From NCBI GenBank assembly GCA_963717705.1, contig CAVQWT010000005.1:248001-312000 (forward strand): a stretch of 64,000 bases of DNA, in the 5' to 3' direction. The notes under the pieces were generated by a model. It saw nothing but the letters and a program-made list of their open reading frames with translations, searched no databases and was not told the DNA's origin. The DNA comes from CAVQWT01 sp963717705 (GTDB lineage Bacteria; Pseudomonadota; Gammaproteobacteria; Burkholderiales; Casimicrobiaceae). Shown here one piece after another: positions 19,801-28,649 of this stretch (its first letter is position 1; every line of letters begins with the position of its first letter). The position numbers were made by a program, and so were the translations under genes.

Positions 19801-21627
19801 TGGCGCGCGGCCGACCGCCTCGCGGAGCAGCTGACGGTCCTGCCGGCGCCGAACGACGAGCCGTGGTTCACCAAGCGCAAGATCCTGACGAAGAACGGTA
19901 CGACCACCGTGCCGTTCCTTTGGGGCAGCCTGTCGCCGGCGCAGCAGGACTCGCTCGCTCCCGGCAAGCCGACGCGCGGCGCGCAGACGGTCGAATACCT
20001 GCGCGGCGACCGCAGCCGCGAGGGCGCGAGGCTGGGCCAGTTCCGCGTGCGTTCGGGCCCGCTCGGCGACATCGTCAATGCGCAGCCCGTGATCGTCGGT
20101 CCGCCGAAGCCGCTGTTCGGCACGACCAACACGCCGTTCTACGACCCGGGCCTCAACCCCGGCTACCAGGCGTTCTTCGACCTCCACGCGGCCCGGCAGA
20201 AGACGATCTTCGTCGCCGCCAACGACGGGATGGTGCACGCGTTCAGCGACCCCGCGGCGGATGACGCCAATCTGCTGCCGCTGCCCTACCCCGAGACGGC
20301 GAGCGGTTACGAGACCTGGGCGTACGTGCCCAAGGACCTGTACCGTCCGGACAAGACCGGCCTGGGTGGGCTGACGCTGCAGGACGGCGGCCTGCCCCCG
20401 TTCACGCACCACTTCTACGTCGACGGCCCGATGCGCGTCGCCGACGTGGACTTCGGCGGCATGGACTGGCGGACTCTCCTCGTCGGCGGCCTTGGCAAGG
20501 GCGGCAAGTCGTTTTACGCCCTCGACGTCACGACGCCGGTGGCCCCGGCCGACTCGGAGGCGGACATCATCTCCGCCAACAAGGTGCTGTGGGAATTCAC
20601 GCACCCCGACATGGGGTACTCGTACGGCAAGCCGCTGATGGTGAAGACGCAGGCTCACGGCTGGGTCGTGATCCTGACGTCGGGCTACAACAACCCGTCG
20701 GGCGACGGCAAGGTGTACTTCGTCAATCCGAGCACTGGCGCGCTGCTGACTTCGGCGGGCTTCCCGGGCTACCTGTCGACGGGTGTGGGCACCGCCGCCA
20801 CGCCGTCGGGACTGACGCAGGTCTCCGGCTACGTGCGCAACTTCCGCAATCAGGTCGTCGATCAGCTCTACGCCGGCGACCTGCTCGGCAACCTGTGGCG
20901 ATTCGACGTCAGGGACGCCGATCCCAGCCTCTGGAGCGTCACCAAGCTCGCAGTCGTCACCGATCCGGGTGGGATTGCCCAGCCGATCACGTCCCCGCCG
21001 CAGATCGAAATCGACCTCGCCACGGGCGCCGATCGCTGGGTGTTCGTCGGCACCGGCAAGCTGCTGCACGACGACGACCTGGTCGGTCCGTACCAGACGC
21101 AGTCGGTCTACGCGATCCGCGACGGCAACGTGAGGGACTTCGAGACCGCCGGCGCGTTCCCGCGAACTCGCGGGGACCTCGACGTGGTGGCGGGCGCCGC
21201 CGGGCTGGCCAGCCGGCCGGCCTACGGCTGGATCGACGACCTCACCGACGCCGCCGGCCAGCGCGTCGTCGTCCCGGTGCAGGCCGAGCTGTCGGTCATC
21301 GCCTACGTCGCGACGCAGCCGCCCGGCCCGGACAAGTGCCTGACGGGCCAGCCGTCGCGGGTCTATGCCCGCGAGTTCTCCCGAGGCAATTCGCGGCTGC
21401 AGGAGGTCTCCGGCGGTCCGTTCGTCGAGAGCATCTACGTCGCCGAGGGCGCGGTGGGCATCGAGCTGATCACGCTGAAGAGTCCGCTGGCGGCCGGCAG
21501 CTACATCCCGGAAATCCGGCTGGGCATCACGCGGGGCTCGGACGGCAGGCTGGTGCCGATCCTCATCAAGCTGCCGGACTCGGTTTCCAAGCACCGGATG
21601 TCGTGGCGGCTGCTGGGCGAGATCTGA
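16891..21627 (+). CDS. pilY1: Type IV pilus tip adhesin/assembly factor PilY1
   Basis: 1578 residues. A signal region (WQRILAASLAWLVGF...SAFA, about 34-57) follows a basic N-terminus. A von Willebrand A-like domain starts with the metal site DDSTS at 82-86. Residues about 300-560 form a Cys-rich insert with a duplicated CTPATAATACP segment (near 413 and 439). The C-terminal beta-propeller begins near 1100, with the hallmark FVAANDGMVHAF and ETWAYVPKDLY and a SGYNNPSGDG loop resembling the PilY1 calcium site. PilY1 sits at the pilus tip with the minor pilins and governs retraction and adhesion or surface sensing. The Cys-rich insert is species-variable and may mediate adhesion (inference). A strong terminator follows. 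Confidence 0.93.
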   Translation: MTTTPASARDSGSHRSPNRPATRHPQRPRVRPLWQRILAASLAWLVGFGPMTPSAFAALTKLADEPLNVKNSAEPNIVLTLDDSTSMLSDFLPELVVDNYCRDGNGVLQAACGRRPASAADDYPAFIYHQNGVPYNAYDTGAGRTPVPPFNAPNVPTTAQQWPAVAHNAAFNRLYYNPRITYEPPAKADGTSWPSMNSANTTAWTRVPADPFKTPAAPLTATPQVNLTSAVSVGFWCNTDWTQGGSPTPLQNDPAYCRTNGSGASSLAIAAPAYAASLMGPRPGAAYAGDATDGDYLLPWPKPGAAANDVKYFSRTGTNSLWCNTASPYWPQSCVNTTCRTPGPPTPQTCNAVPVVNQTCNLQANPNNCSWSPIRTIPPGCNLSCVGAECPFCVEDKSAPCPPAYRCSNTGAGCTPATAATACPPQGGGYRCSGTGNACTPATAATACPAIATCSVWNQSCTPAASANCTTNMRGVSPAKTLRQDADTLGEVCRHNNGGSGYSAGRWDFPSGVYTRQVTGSCPSTPTTANVPRHYWKTSVEWCQNRIATAATADPWRGAGGSACKAFRDTTTNHIYPRFYRFGRDPGTDNVTQPAFQRVDLHPGIVEYYHEWKDEAGDVVSVSRTYAEEMENYANWFAYYRTRIQAVKTATSLVFKELDNKFRVGFHTLGNNPATDFANVDYFDAAQKTTWFSKLYGVFIKTGQETPNLNAVVRVGEWYSTGTHPELAAASDPIVPTLTCQKNWHMLFTDGITNQPAVPTTVVGNVDRTIPVLPEDLSVQGLVPGAPWPFLFRENAAATSNSLADYVTYYWSRDFKPAMTNNVPASDRDPATWQHGNFAAMSLGTEGKLPAGNQSSTEDQIKAGTTQWSQTIPTVYKPDASGVDDLWHAAINGRGRFVNAQSVDELRLGMGQILKDIENQPGSRSGVTFDSVNLSDTNKFVYRVKFEPGWAGSLTKVEIDPTSGAEVLEKWRAADRLAEQLTVLPAPNDEPWFTKRKILTKNGTTTVPFLWGSLSPAQQDSLAPGKPTRGAQTVEYLRGDRSREGARLGQFRVRSGPLGDIVNAQPVIVGPPKPLFGTTNTPFYDPGLNPGYQAFFDLHAARQKTIFVAANDGMVHAFSDPAADDANLLPLPYPETASGYETWAYVPKDLYRPDKTGLGGLTLQDGGLPPFTHHFYVDGPMRVADVDFGGMDWRTLLVGGLGKGGKSFYALDVTTPVAPADSEADIISANKVLWEFTHPDMGYSYGKPLMVKTQAHGWVVILTSGYNNPSGDGKVYFVNPSTGALLTSAGFPGYLSTGVGTAATPSGLTQVSGYVRNFRNQVVDQLYAGDLLGNLWRFDVRDADPSLWSVTKLAVVTDPGGIAQPITSPPQIEIDLATGADRWVFVGTGKLLHDDDLVGPYQTQSVYAIRDGNVRDFETAGAFPRTRGDLDVVAGAAGLASRPAYGWIDDLTDAAGQRVVVPVQAELSVIAYVATQPPGPDKCLTGQPSRVYAREFSRGNSRLQEVSGGPFVESIYVAEGAVGIELITLKSPLAAGSYIPEIRLGITRGSDGRLVPILIKLPDSVSKHRMSWRLLGEI

Positions 21628-21647
21628 TCACCTCGCATTGACCAACG

Positions 21648-21682
21648 ACGGCCGCCCCTGCCAGCGCGGGGGCGGCCGTTTT
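21648..21682 (+). terminator. Rho-independent terminator after pilY1
   Basis: An 11-base perfect stem (acggccgcccc at 21648-21658 with ggggcggccgt at 21669-21679), a 10-base loop, then TTTT. It lies 21 bases after the pilY1 stop and ends the minor-pilin operon. Confidence 0.85.
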
Positions 21683-21750
21683 CTCGTCGCCCGCGTCACC
21701 GTGAATCCGCAGCCTGCCGGAGCCAACGCCGGTCGTGCCATCATCACGGC

Positions 21751-22590
21751 GTGGACGCCGATGCCCCGATGACCGCCGCCTCCCTGATGCCGGGATCTTC
21801 GGCGCCGGCCGGGCCGGAACGACGCAGCCTCGCCATCGCGATCGTCGTCTCGGTCGCCGCGCATGCGGTGCTGACGCTGGTTCCGCTCGCCGCGGGCAAC
21901 GACGCGATGAAGGCGCTCACCCGCGCGACGAGCGCCGCGGCCGCGATCACCGCGGTGCTGCTGCCCGCCCGCGTCGAAGCGCCCGACCGCGACCCGGCGC
22001 CGGCGCCCCCGCAACCGACGCTGGTCACGGCACCGCCGACTGCGGCGTCCCCCGCCACGGTGCCGACACGCGTCGGCGACCCGCGACCCGCCGCCCCCGC
22101 GGCGGACCGCGGCCCCGAAGCGGCGCCGGCGCTCGCCACGCGCGTCGACCGCGCCCCGCCCCGGCCGGTCGAAGGCCGCGTCCTGATCGAGGACCTCGGC
22201 GCCATCGACGCCGTCGGCACCGGCTCGGCCAACGACGACGCGATCGCCCCGTTCCGCAGCAGCGGCGCCGACACCCCGCCCCGGCTGCCCGAGACCTTCC
22301 TGGTCGGCTATCCCGATCTGGCGTTCGACAGCGTGGTCGAGGGCACGCAGCGCGTGCTGGTGCTGGTCAACGTCGAAGGCTCGGTCGATTTCGTCGTGTT
22401 CGAGCAGGAGCACCCATGGTTCGCGCCGACGATCGAGGCCGCGCTGCGCGGCGCGCAGCTCACGCCGGCGCAGCGCAAGGGCGAGCCGGTGCCCGGCTGG
22501 CTCGCGCTGGAGTTCGAATTCCAGATCGTCGGCGGCGGTCCCGAAGTGGCCGCGATGCGTGAGAACGCCGCCGTGCGCGTCACCCCATGA
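21751..22590 (+). CDS. TonB-like energy transducer (single membrane anchor, Pro-rich linker)
   Basis: 279 residues. One transmembrane segment near residues 26-48 (SLAIAIVVSVAAHAVLTLVPL, including the AAH motif often found in TonB anchors), then about 120 residues rich in Pro, Ala and Arg that would span the periplasm, and a C-terminal domain of about 90 residues with VLVNVEGSVDFVVFEQEHPWF, similar to the TonB C-terminal fold. No ExbB/ExbD is adjacent, so function as the TonB of a receptor system is unproven. GTG at 21751 or ATG at 21769 are both usable starts. Its end overlaps the convergent mmsA stop by 11 bases. Confidence 0.6.
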   Translation: MDADAPMTAASLMPGSSAPAGPERRSLAIAIVVSVAAHAVLTLVPLAAGNDAMKALTRATSAAAAITAVLLPARVEAPDRDPAPAPPQPTLVTAPPTAASPATVPTRVGDPRPAAPAADRGPEAAPALATRVDRAPPRPVEGRVLIEDLGAIDAVGTGSANDDAIAPFRSSGADTPPRLPETFLVGYPDLAFDSVVEGTQRVLVLVNVEGSVDFVVFEQEHPWFAPTIEAALRGAQLTPAQRKGEPVPGWLALEFEFQIVGGGPEVAAMRENAAVRVTP

Positions 22591-24088
22591 GGGGCATTTG
22601 GAATCCCGGCGCGGCGCTGCCGTCGTCGGGCCAGCGGCCGGTGACGACCTTGGTCCGTGTGTAGAAGCGCACACCGTCCATGCCGTGGACGTGCAGGTCG
22701 CCGAACAGCGAATTGCGCCAGCCGCCGAACGAGTAGAACGCCATCGGCACCGGGATCGGCACGTTGATGCCCGCCATGCCGACGTCGCACTCCTGCTGGA
22801 AACGCCGGGCGGCGTGCCCCGAGCGCGTGAACAGCGCCGCGCCGTTGGCGTAGGGGTTGGCGTTGACCAGCGCGATCGCGTCGGCGAGCGACGGCACGCG
22901 GACGACGACCAGCACCGGCCCGAAGATCTCCTCGCGGTAGACGGCCATCGCCGGCGTGACCCGGTCGAACAGCGTCGGCCCGACGAAGAATCCCCGCTCG
23001 TGCCCCGCGATGCCGGGCGCGCGGCCGTCGACGACCAGGGCGGCACCGTCGGCCACGCCGCCGTCGATCGCCGCAGCGATGCGGTCGCGCGCGGCCCGCG
23101 TGATCACCGGACCCATCTCGATGCCCGGCGCGCTGCCCGGGCCGGTGCGGATGCGCGCGGCGCGCGCGGCGAGTTCCGACACCAGCGCGTCGGCGACGTC
23201 GCCGACGGCGACCACCGCCGAGATCGCCATGCAGCGCTCGCCGGCCGAGCCGTAGCCGGCGCCGATGATCGCGTCGGCGGCGAAGGCCACGTCGGCGTCG
23301 GGCAGCACGATCGCGTGGTTCTTCGCTCCGCCCAGCGCCTGGACCCGCTTGCCGTGCGCTGCGCCGGTGGCGTAGATGTACTTCGCGATCGGCGTCGAGC
23401 CGACGAACGACACCGCCTTGACCTCGGGGTGGACGAGCAGCGCGTCGACCGCCTCCTTGTCGCCGTGGACGACGTTGAACACGCCGTCGGGCAGGCCCGC
23501 CTCGCGCAGGAGCTCGGCCATCCGCAGTGACAGCGACGGCACGCGCTCCGAGGGCTTCAGCACGAAGGTGTTGCCGCAGGCGATCGCCACCGGGAACATC
23601 CACATGGGGACCATCGCCGGAAAGTTGAACGGCGTGACGCCGACGCAGACACCCACCGGCAATCGCAGCGACCAGCTGTCGACGCCGGTGCCGACGCTGT
23701 CGCTGAACTCGCCCTTGATCAGGTGCGGCACGCCGGTCGCGAACTCGATCACCTCGATGCCGCGCGTCACCGAGCCTTCGGCGTCGTCGAGCGTCTTGCC
23801 GTGCTCCTCGGTGACGATTTTCGCCAGGTCCTTCTTGTTCGCCTCCATCAGCTCGCGGAAGCGCATCAGCACGCGCGCGCGGCGCAGCGCCGGCGCGGCG
23901 CGCCAGTCGGGCAGCGCGTTCGCCGCGGCGGCCACCGCGGCGTCGACGTCGGCCGCATTGGCGAGCGGCACGTGACGAATCACGTCGCCGGTCGCCGGGT
24001 TGGTCACTTCGCCGTAGCGGGTGGTCGTCGCGGCGACCGCCTTGCCGCCGATCCACAGCGGCAGCCGGTCCAGCGTGGTCAGGTCCAT
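22580..24088 (-). CDS. mmsA: Methylmalonate-semialdehyde dehydrogenase (CoA-acylating)
   Basis: 502-residue aldehyde dehydrogenase superfamily protein. FNFPAMVPMWMFP at 154-166 and the catalytic Cys286 in GSAGERCMAIS are diagnostic of the CoA-dependent methylmalonate/malonate semialdehyde dehydrogenases, as is the ENVPIPVP-like GINVPIPVPMAFYSFGGW near the end. It converts methylmalonate semialdehyde to propionyl-CoA in valine, inositol or pyrimidine breakdown. It follows ribE after 86 bases on the same strand but is functionally unrelated. The TonB-like gene converges on it with an 11-base overlap. Confidence 0.92.
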   Translation of the reverse strand: MDLTTLDRLPLWIGGKAVAATTTRYGEVTNPATGDVIRHVPLANAADVDAAVAAAANALPDWRAAPALRRARVLMRFRELMEANKKDLAKIVTEEHGKTLDDAEGSVTRGIEVIEFATGVPHLIKGEFSDSVGTGVDSWSLRLPVGVCVGVTPFNFPAMVPMWMFPVAIACGNTFVLKPSERVPSLSLRMAELLREAGLPDGVFNVVHGDKEAVDALLVHPEVKAVSFVGSTPIAKYIYATGAAHGKRVQALGGAKNHAIVLPDADVAFAADAIIGAGYGSAGERCMAISAVVAVGDVADALVSELAARAARIRTGPGSAPGIEMGPVITRAARDRIAAAIDGGVADGAALVVDGRAPGIAGHERGFFVGPTLFDRVTPAMAVYREEIFGPVLVVVRVPSLADAIALVNANPYANGAALFTRSGHAARRFQQECDVGMAGINVPIPVPMAFYSFGGWRNSLFGDLHVHGMDGVRFYTRTKVVTGRWPDDGSAAPGFQMPLMG

Positions 24089-24174
24089 CGCAATTCCTCC
24101 GTGCGGCCGCGGCGGCCGACATTTCCCGTTGCGGAACTCCGCCCGCCCGGCCGCACCGGCCGCTGCGGCCTCGC

Positions 24175-24798
24175 TCAGCCCTGCTCGTGCAGCCGCGCGA
24201 CGTACCGCGCGACCAGGTCGATCTCGAGGTTGACGCGCGCGCCGGGGACGAGCAAACGCAGCGTCGTCGCTTCGAGTGTATGCGGGATCAGGTTGACGTG
24301 AAAGCGAACGCCCTCGACGCCGTTGACGGTCAGGCTGACGCCCTGCACGGCGATCGACCCCTTGGCGGCGATGAAGCGGGCCAGCGGGGCCGGCGCGTCG
24401 ATCGCGAGTCGCCAGCTGCCGTCGACGCCGCCGGTGCCGCTGCCCTCGACCTGCGCGAACGACGCGACGACGCCGACGCCGTCGACGTGGCCCGTCATCA
24501 GGTGGCCTCCCAGCCGATCGGCGAGGCGCAGCGCCTTTTCCAGGTTGACCTCGCCGGGCGTGCCTAGGCCGACGGTGCACGCAAGCGTTTCCATCGACAC
24601 GTCGAACTCCAGGCGGCGTCCGGTGCCACCCGGCGCGATCGCGACGACGGTCAGGCAGCAGCCGTTGACGGCGATGCTGTCGCCGAGCGCGACGTCGTCG
24701 GTCGACAGCGCTCCTGCGTCGACGACGACGCGCGTCGCCGCGGGGCCCGGGCCGGTCGCCACGATCCGTCCGACCGCCTGCACGATGCCGGTGAACAT
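24175..24798 (-). CDS. ribE: Riboflavin synthase, alpha subunit
   Basis: 207 residues with two homologous lumazine-binding repeats, starting MFTGIVQ and again near residue 100 with GHLMTGHVDG; the C-terminal helix forms the trimer. It dismutates two 6,7-dimethyl-8-ribityllumazine to riboflavin. ATG overlaps the ribD stop (ATGA). glyA-nrdR-ribD-ribE is a common betaproteobacterial order. No FMN riboswitch is seen upstream of ribD. Confidence 0.95.
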   Translation of the reverse strand: MFTGIVQAVGRIVATGPGPAATRVVVDAGALSTDDVALGDSIAVNGCCLTVVAIAPGGTGRRLEFDVSMETLACTVGLGTPGEVNLEKALRLADRLGGHLMTGHVDGVGVVASFAQVEGSGTGGVDGSWRLAIDAPAPLARFIAAKGSIAVQGVSLTVNGVEGVRFHVNLIPHTLEATTLRLLVPGARVNLEIDLVARYVARLHEQG

Positions 24799-25907
24799 CA
24801 GCCCTCCTCGCGGCGCACGCGCGCCAGAATCCGCAGGTCGGCGCCGAGGCGCTCGACGCTGGTGAAATCGAGCCGCACGCGACGGTCTAGTGACTCGAGC
24901 CCGTCGGCGAAAGTCGCGACGCCCCGCGCCGGGTCGCCCAGCAGCGACGGCGCGACGTAGACGAGGAACTCGTCGACGAGCCCGGCGGCGACCAGCGCGC
25001 CGTTGAGCCGCGCGCCCGCCTCGACGTGGACCTCGTTGCAGCCGCGATGCGCCAGCGCCGCCATCAGCGCGGCAAGGTCGACGCGTCCCGCGTCGTCGGG
25101 CAGGGCCAGCACCTCGGTCGTCGCGGGCCAGCCGGCGTTGTGTGCCCCGGCGGTGACGACCAGCGCGCCGGCCCCGGCCAGCACCTTTGCTGCCGGCGGC
25201 GTCTCGCCGTGCCGGTCGACGACGACGCGCCGCGGCTGCCGCGGCGTCGCGATGGCGCGCACCGTCAGTTCGGGATCGTCGTCCAGCACGGTGCCGATGC
25301 CCGTCAGCACCGCGCACGCCCGCGCCCGCCACGCGTGGCCGTCGGCGCGCGCGGCCTCGCCGGTGATCCAGCGGCTCTCGCCGTTGGCGAGCGCGGTGCG
25401 GCCGTCGAGCGAGATCGCGGCCTTCAGCCGCACCCAGGGCCGGCCGCGCGCAACGTTCGCGATCCAGCCGACGTTGAGGTCGCGCGCCTCGGTCTCGAGC
25501 AGGCCGACGGCGACGTCGATGCCGGCGGCGCGCAGCGTCGCCGCCCCGCCGGAGGCGAGCGGATGCGGATCGGTCATCGCGGCGACGACGCGCGCGACGC
25601 CGGCGTCGACCAGCGCGCGCGCACACGGCGGCGTGCGCCCGTGGTGGTTGCAGGGCTCCAGCGTCACGTAGGCGGTCGCGCCGCGGGGGTCGCGGTCGTG
25701 CGCACGCGCGTCGGCGAGCGCCGCGGCCTCGGCGTGCGGGCCGCCGGCGACCTCGTGCCAGCCTTCGCCGACGATCTCGCCGTCGCGGGCGAGCACGCAG
25801 CCGACGCGCGGATTGGGGGTCGTCGTGAACAGCCCGCGCGCCGCCAGCAGCAGCGCGCGACGCATGAACGCCTCGTCGGCCGCGGTGAACGGCGGTGCTG
25901 CCGTCAT
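24798..25907 (-). CDS. ribD: Bifunctional riboflavin biosynthesis deaminase/reductase RibD
   Basis: 369 residues. The N-terminal zinc deaminase domain has HAE at 58-60 and the PC...PPC ligands Cys86 and Cys95. The C-terminal reductase domain starts near 150 (PWVRLKAAISLDGRTALANGES). It carries out two successive steps from the GTP cyclohydrolase II product. Coupled to ribE by ATGA and lies 96 bases downstream of nrdR. Confidence 0.95.
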   Translation of the reverse strand: MTAAPPFTAADEAFMRRALLLAARGLFTTTPNPRVGCVLARDGEIVGEGWHEVAGGPHAEAAALADARAHDRDPRGATAYVTLEPCNHHGRTPPCARALVDAGVARVVAAMTDPHPLASGGAATLRAAGIDVAVGLLETEARDLNVGWIANVARGRPWVRLKAAISLDGRTALANGESRWITGEAARADGHAWRARACAVLTGIGTVLDDDPELTVRAIATPRQPRRVVVDRHGETPPAAKVLAGAGALVVTAGAHNAGWPATTEVLALPDDAGRVDLAALMAALAHRGCNEVHVEAGARLNGALVAAGLVDEFLVYVAPSLLGDPARGVATFADGLESLDRRVRLDFTSVERLGADLRILARVRREEG

Positions 25908-26003
25908 TCCGGCCCCGCGGATACGACCGGCGGTGGCGCGGTGACGGCGACCGGGCGTGCGACGAGTGGCGGCGAGGCGGTCATGGCGACCGGTCCGGAA
26001 CCG

Positions 26004-26477
26004 TCAGCTGCGGCGCGGGCGCTTGCCCGGCGTCTCGACTTCCTTCAGCGCGTCGCGGAAGTCGGACACGTCCTGGAACGAGCGGTAGACCGACGCAAAG
26101 CGGATGTAGGCGACCTTGTCCAGCTTGTAGAGCTCCTGCATCACCATCTCGCCGATCTGGCGCGAAGCGATCTCGCGCTCGCCCAGCGACAGCACGTGGC
26201 CGACGATGCGGTCGATCGCCTGGTCGACGAACTCGGTCGGGACCGGACGCTTGTGCAGCGCGCGCTGGAAGCCGTTGCGCAGCTTGGCGACGTCGAAATC
26301 GGAGCGCGTGCCGTTGGTCTTCACCACCTGCGGCAGCCGCAGCTCGACGGTCTCGTAGGTGGTGAACCGCTTCAGGCACGCAGTGCAGCGGCGGCGGCGG
26401 CGGATCGAGTCGCCCGGCTCGGAGACGCGCGAGTCGACGACCTGCGTGTCGATGCTGCCACAGAACGGGCACTTCAT
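26004..26477 (-). CDS. nrdR: Transcriptional repressor NrdR
   Basis: 157 residues. The zinc ribbon ligands are Cys3, Cys6, Cys31 and Cys34, followed by the ATP-cone domain (RLPQVVKTNGTRSDFDVAKLRNGFQRA onward). NrdR represses ribonucleotide reductase genes in response to bound ATP/dATP. A very short Arg/Lys-rich tail ends the protein. Lies 50 bases after glyA. Confidence 0.96.
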   Translation of the reverse strand: MKCPFCGSIDTQVVDSRVSEPGDSIRRRRRCTACLKRFTTYETVELRLPQVVKTNGTRSDFDVAKLRNGFQRALHKRPVPTEFVDQAIDRIVGHVLSLGEREIASRQIGEMVMQELYKLDKVAYIRFASVYRSFQDVSDFRDALKEVETPGKRPRRS

Positions 26478-26527
26478 CGCGGCACGCCCGCCGCCACGCC
26501 GTCGCCGCGCGGGTCGCTCACGGGTCC

Positions 26528-27775
26528 CTAGCCGTAGACCGGGAACTTCGCCGTCAGCGCGGCGACGCCGGCGGTGGCCCGCGCGACGGTCGTCGCGTCG
26601 CCCGGCGCGTCCAGGATGTCGGCGATCAGGTGCGCGAGTTCCTCGCACTCGATCTCGGTGAAGCCACGGGTGGTGATCGCCGGGCTGCCGAGGCGGATGC
26701 CCGACGTGACGAACGGCTTTTCCGGATCGTTGGGAATCGAGTTCTTGTTGACCGTGATGTGCGCCTGCGAAAGCGCCGCCTCGGCGTCCTTGCCGGTGAT
26801 CTTCTTGGCGCGCAGGTCGACCAGGAACAGATGCGAATCGGTGCCGCCGGAGACGATGCGCAGGTCGCGCTCCCGCAGCACCTTGGCCAACACCCGCGCG
26901 TTCTCGAGCACCTGCTCCTGGTAGCGGCGGAAGTCCTTGTGCAGCGCCTCGCCGAACGCCACCGCCTTGGCGGCGATCACGTGCATCAGCGGCCCGCCCT
27001 GCAGGCCGGGGAACACCGCCGAGTTGATCGCCTTCTCGTGCTCGGCGTCGGTCAGGATGATGCCGCCGCGCGGGCCGCGCAGCGTCTTGTGCGTGGTGCT
27101 GGTGACGAACTGCGCGATGCCGACCGGCGACGGGTAGACGCCGGCGGCGACGAGCCCGGCGTAGTGCGCCATGTCGACCATCAGCTTGGCGCCGACCGCG
27201 TCGGCGATGGCGCGGAAGCGCTTCCAGTCGATGACGCGCGAGTACGCGGAAGCCCCGGCGACGATCAGCTTCGGCTTGTGCTCGTGGGCGAGGCGCTCGG
27301 CCGCGTCGTAGTCGATGAGTTCCGTCTCGGGGTGCAGGCCGTAAGCGACGACGTTGAACCACTTGCCGCTCATGTTGACCGGCGAGCCGTGGGTCAGGTG
27401 GCCGCCGTGCGGCAGGCTCATGCCCAGGATGGTGTCGCCCGGCTGCAGCGCGGCGAAGAAGACCGCCTGGTTCGCCTGCGCACCGGAATGGGGCTGGACG
27501 TTCGCCGCTTCGGCGCGGAACAGCTTCTTCACGCGCTCAAGCGCGATGGTCTCGGCGACGTCGACGTGCTCGCAGCCGCCGTAGTAGCGCTTGCCCGGGT
27601 AGCCCTCGGCGTACTTGTTGGTGAGCTGCGAGCCCTGCGCGGCCATGACCGCGGGGCTGGCGTAGTTCTCGGACGCGATCAGCTCGATGTGGTCTTCCTG
27701 GCGGCGCGTCTCGGCGGCGATCGCGGCCCAGAGGTCGGGATCGGATTGGGCAAGGGTCAGCGAGCGATGGAACAT
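26528..27775 (-). CDS. glyA: Serine hydroxymethyltransferase
   Basis: 415 residues. PLP Lys230 is in TTHKTLRGPRGG; IELIASEN at 30-37 and YAEGYPGKRYYGGCE at 55-69 are intact. It interconverts serine and glycine with tetrahydrofolate, supplying one-carbon units. A TAGAAT (-10-like, minus strand 27840-27845) lies 65 bases upstream in AT-poor sequence without a good -35. First gene of glyA-nrdR-ribD-ribE. Confidence 0.97.
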   Translation of the reverse strand: MFHRSLTLAQSDPDLWAAIAAETRRQEDHIELIASENYASPAVMAAQGSQLTNKYAEGYPGKRYYGGCEHVDVAETIALERVKKLFRAEAANVQPHSGAQANQAVFFAALQPGDTILGMSLPHGGHLTHGSPVNMSGKWFNVVAYGLHPETELIDYDAAERLAHEHKPKLIVAGASAYSRVIDWKRFRAIADAVGAKLMVDMAHYAGLVAAGVYPSPVGIAQFVTSTTHKTLRGPRGGIILTDAEHEKAINSAVFPGLQGGPLMHVIAAKAVAFGEALHKDFRRYQEQVLENARVLAKVLRERDLRIVSGGTDSHLFLVDLRAKKITGKDAEAALSQAHITVNKNSIPNDPEKPFVTSGIRLGSPAITTRGFTEIECEELAHLIADILDAPGDATTVARATAGVAALTAKFPVYG

Positions 27776-27968
27776 GGCGGGTAACGGTAGGTGTAACGAT
27801 CGGGCGCGGCTGGGTGGGACGACGGATTCGCAACGAAGGATTCTAGCACCCAGCCCCCGCCGCCGCCGGGTCGCCGGACGCGCCGCCCGGCATCACGCCC
27901 CGCCCCCCCGTTGTCAGCGAGCCGCGGCGGCCGCCACGCCGGGTGCGCCACCGGTCCGCGTCCTGACC

Positions 27969-27974
27969 TATAAT
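27969..27974 (+). promoter_or_regulatory. Consensus -10 element upstream of the TRAP transporter operon
   Basis: A perfect TATAAT in GC-rich surroundings, 85 bases before the TTG start of the small TRAP subunit. No clear -35 hexamer is found at 16-18 bases upstream, so an activator or extended contacts may be needed. Confidence 0.45.
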
Positions 27975-28058
27975 CGCCCGACGCCATCGCGGCCGCCGGC
28001 AGCGGCGGTCGACCATGGCGCGGCCGATGCCGCCGCGCCGCGCAGCCCAGGAGGAACC

Positions 28059-28649
28059 TTGAACGCCCTGCTTGCCCTCTCGCGCCTGATCGACCGCATC
28101 AACGAGCGGATCGGAAGGACGGTCATGTGGCTGGTGCTGGTCGCCGTCGCCGTCAGCGCCGTCAACGCCATCGTCCGCAAGGTCTTCAACATGAGCTCGA
28201 ACGCCTTCCTCGAGGCGCAGTGGTACATGTTCTCGGCGATCTTCCTGCTCTGTGCCGCCTACACCCTGCAGCGCAACGAGCACATCCGCATCGACGTCAT
28301 CGCCGGCAAGCTGTCCAAGCGGGCGCAGACGTGGATCGACATCCTGGGCACGATCTTCTTCCTCACGCCGATGGCGCTGCTGATCATGGTGCTGTCGTGG
28401 AAGGTGTTCACGATGTCCTACATCAGCAACGAGGTGTCGACCAACGCCGGCGGCCTGCCGATCTGGCCCGCGCGCGCGCTGGTGCCGGTCGGCTTCTTCC
28501 TGCTGCTGCTGCAGGGGCTGTCCGAGCTGATCAAGCGATTCGCGTTCCTCAAGGGACTGATCCCCGACCCGACCGAGAAGGTGCTGTCGAAGAGCGCCGA
28601 GGCCGAGCTGGCCGAGGCGATCCGCCAGGCCCGCGGGGAGGTTGCATGA
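28059..28649 (+). CDS. TRAP transporter small permease (DctQ-type)
   Basis: 196 residues, four predicted membrane segments (about 20-42, 52-70, 90-112, 138-158) with the DctQ-type NEHIRIDVIAGKL motif after helix 2. Start is TTG at 28059, chosen because a strong AGGAGG (28049-28054) stands 4 bases before it and no ATG precedes the first helix. The gene overlaps the large permease by 4 bases. TRAP systems use ion gradients and a periplasmic binding protein to import organic acids. Confidence 0.88.
   Translation: MNALLALSRLIDRINERIGRTVMWLVLVAVAVSAVNAIVRKVFNMSSNAFLEAQWYMFSAIFLLCAAYTLQRNEHIRIDVIAGKLSKRAQTWIDILGTIFFLTPMALLIMVLSWKVFTMSYISNEVSTNAGGLPIWPARALVPVGFFLLLLQGLSELIKRFAFLKGLIPDPTEKVLSKSAEAELAEAIRQARGEVA

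Noticed and set aside
19069..21594. 841-codon minus-strand open frame
   Set aside because: Antisense to pilY1; same reasons.
25908..26003. FMN riboswitch upstream of ribD
   Set aside because: The gap is 96 bases, GC-rich, and lacks the conserved RFN element segments.
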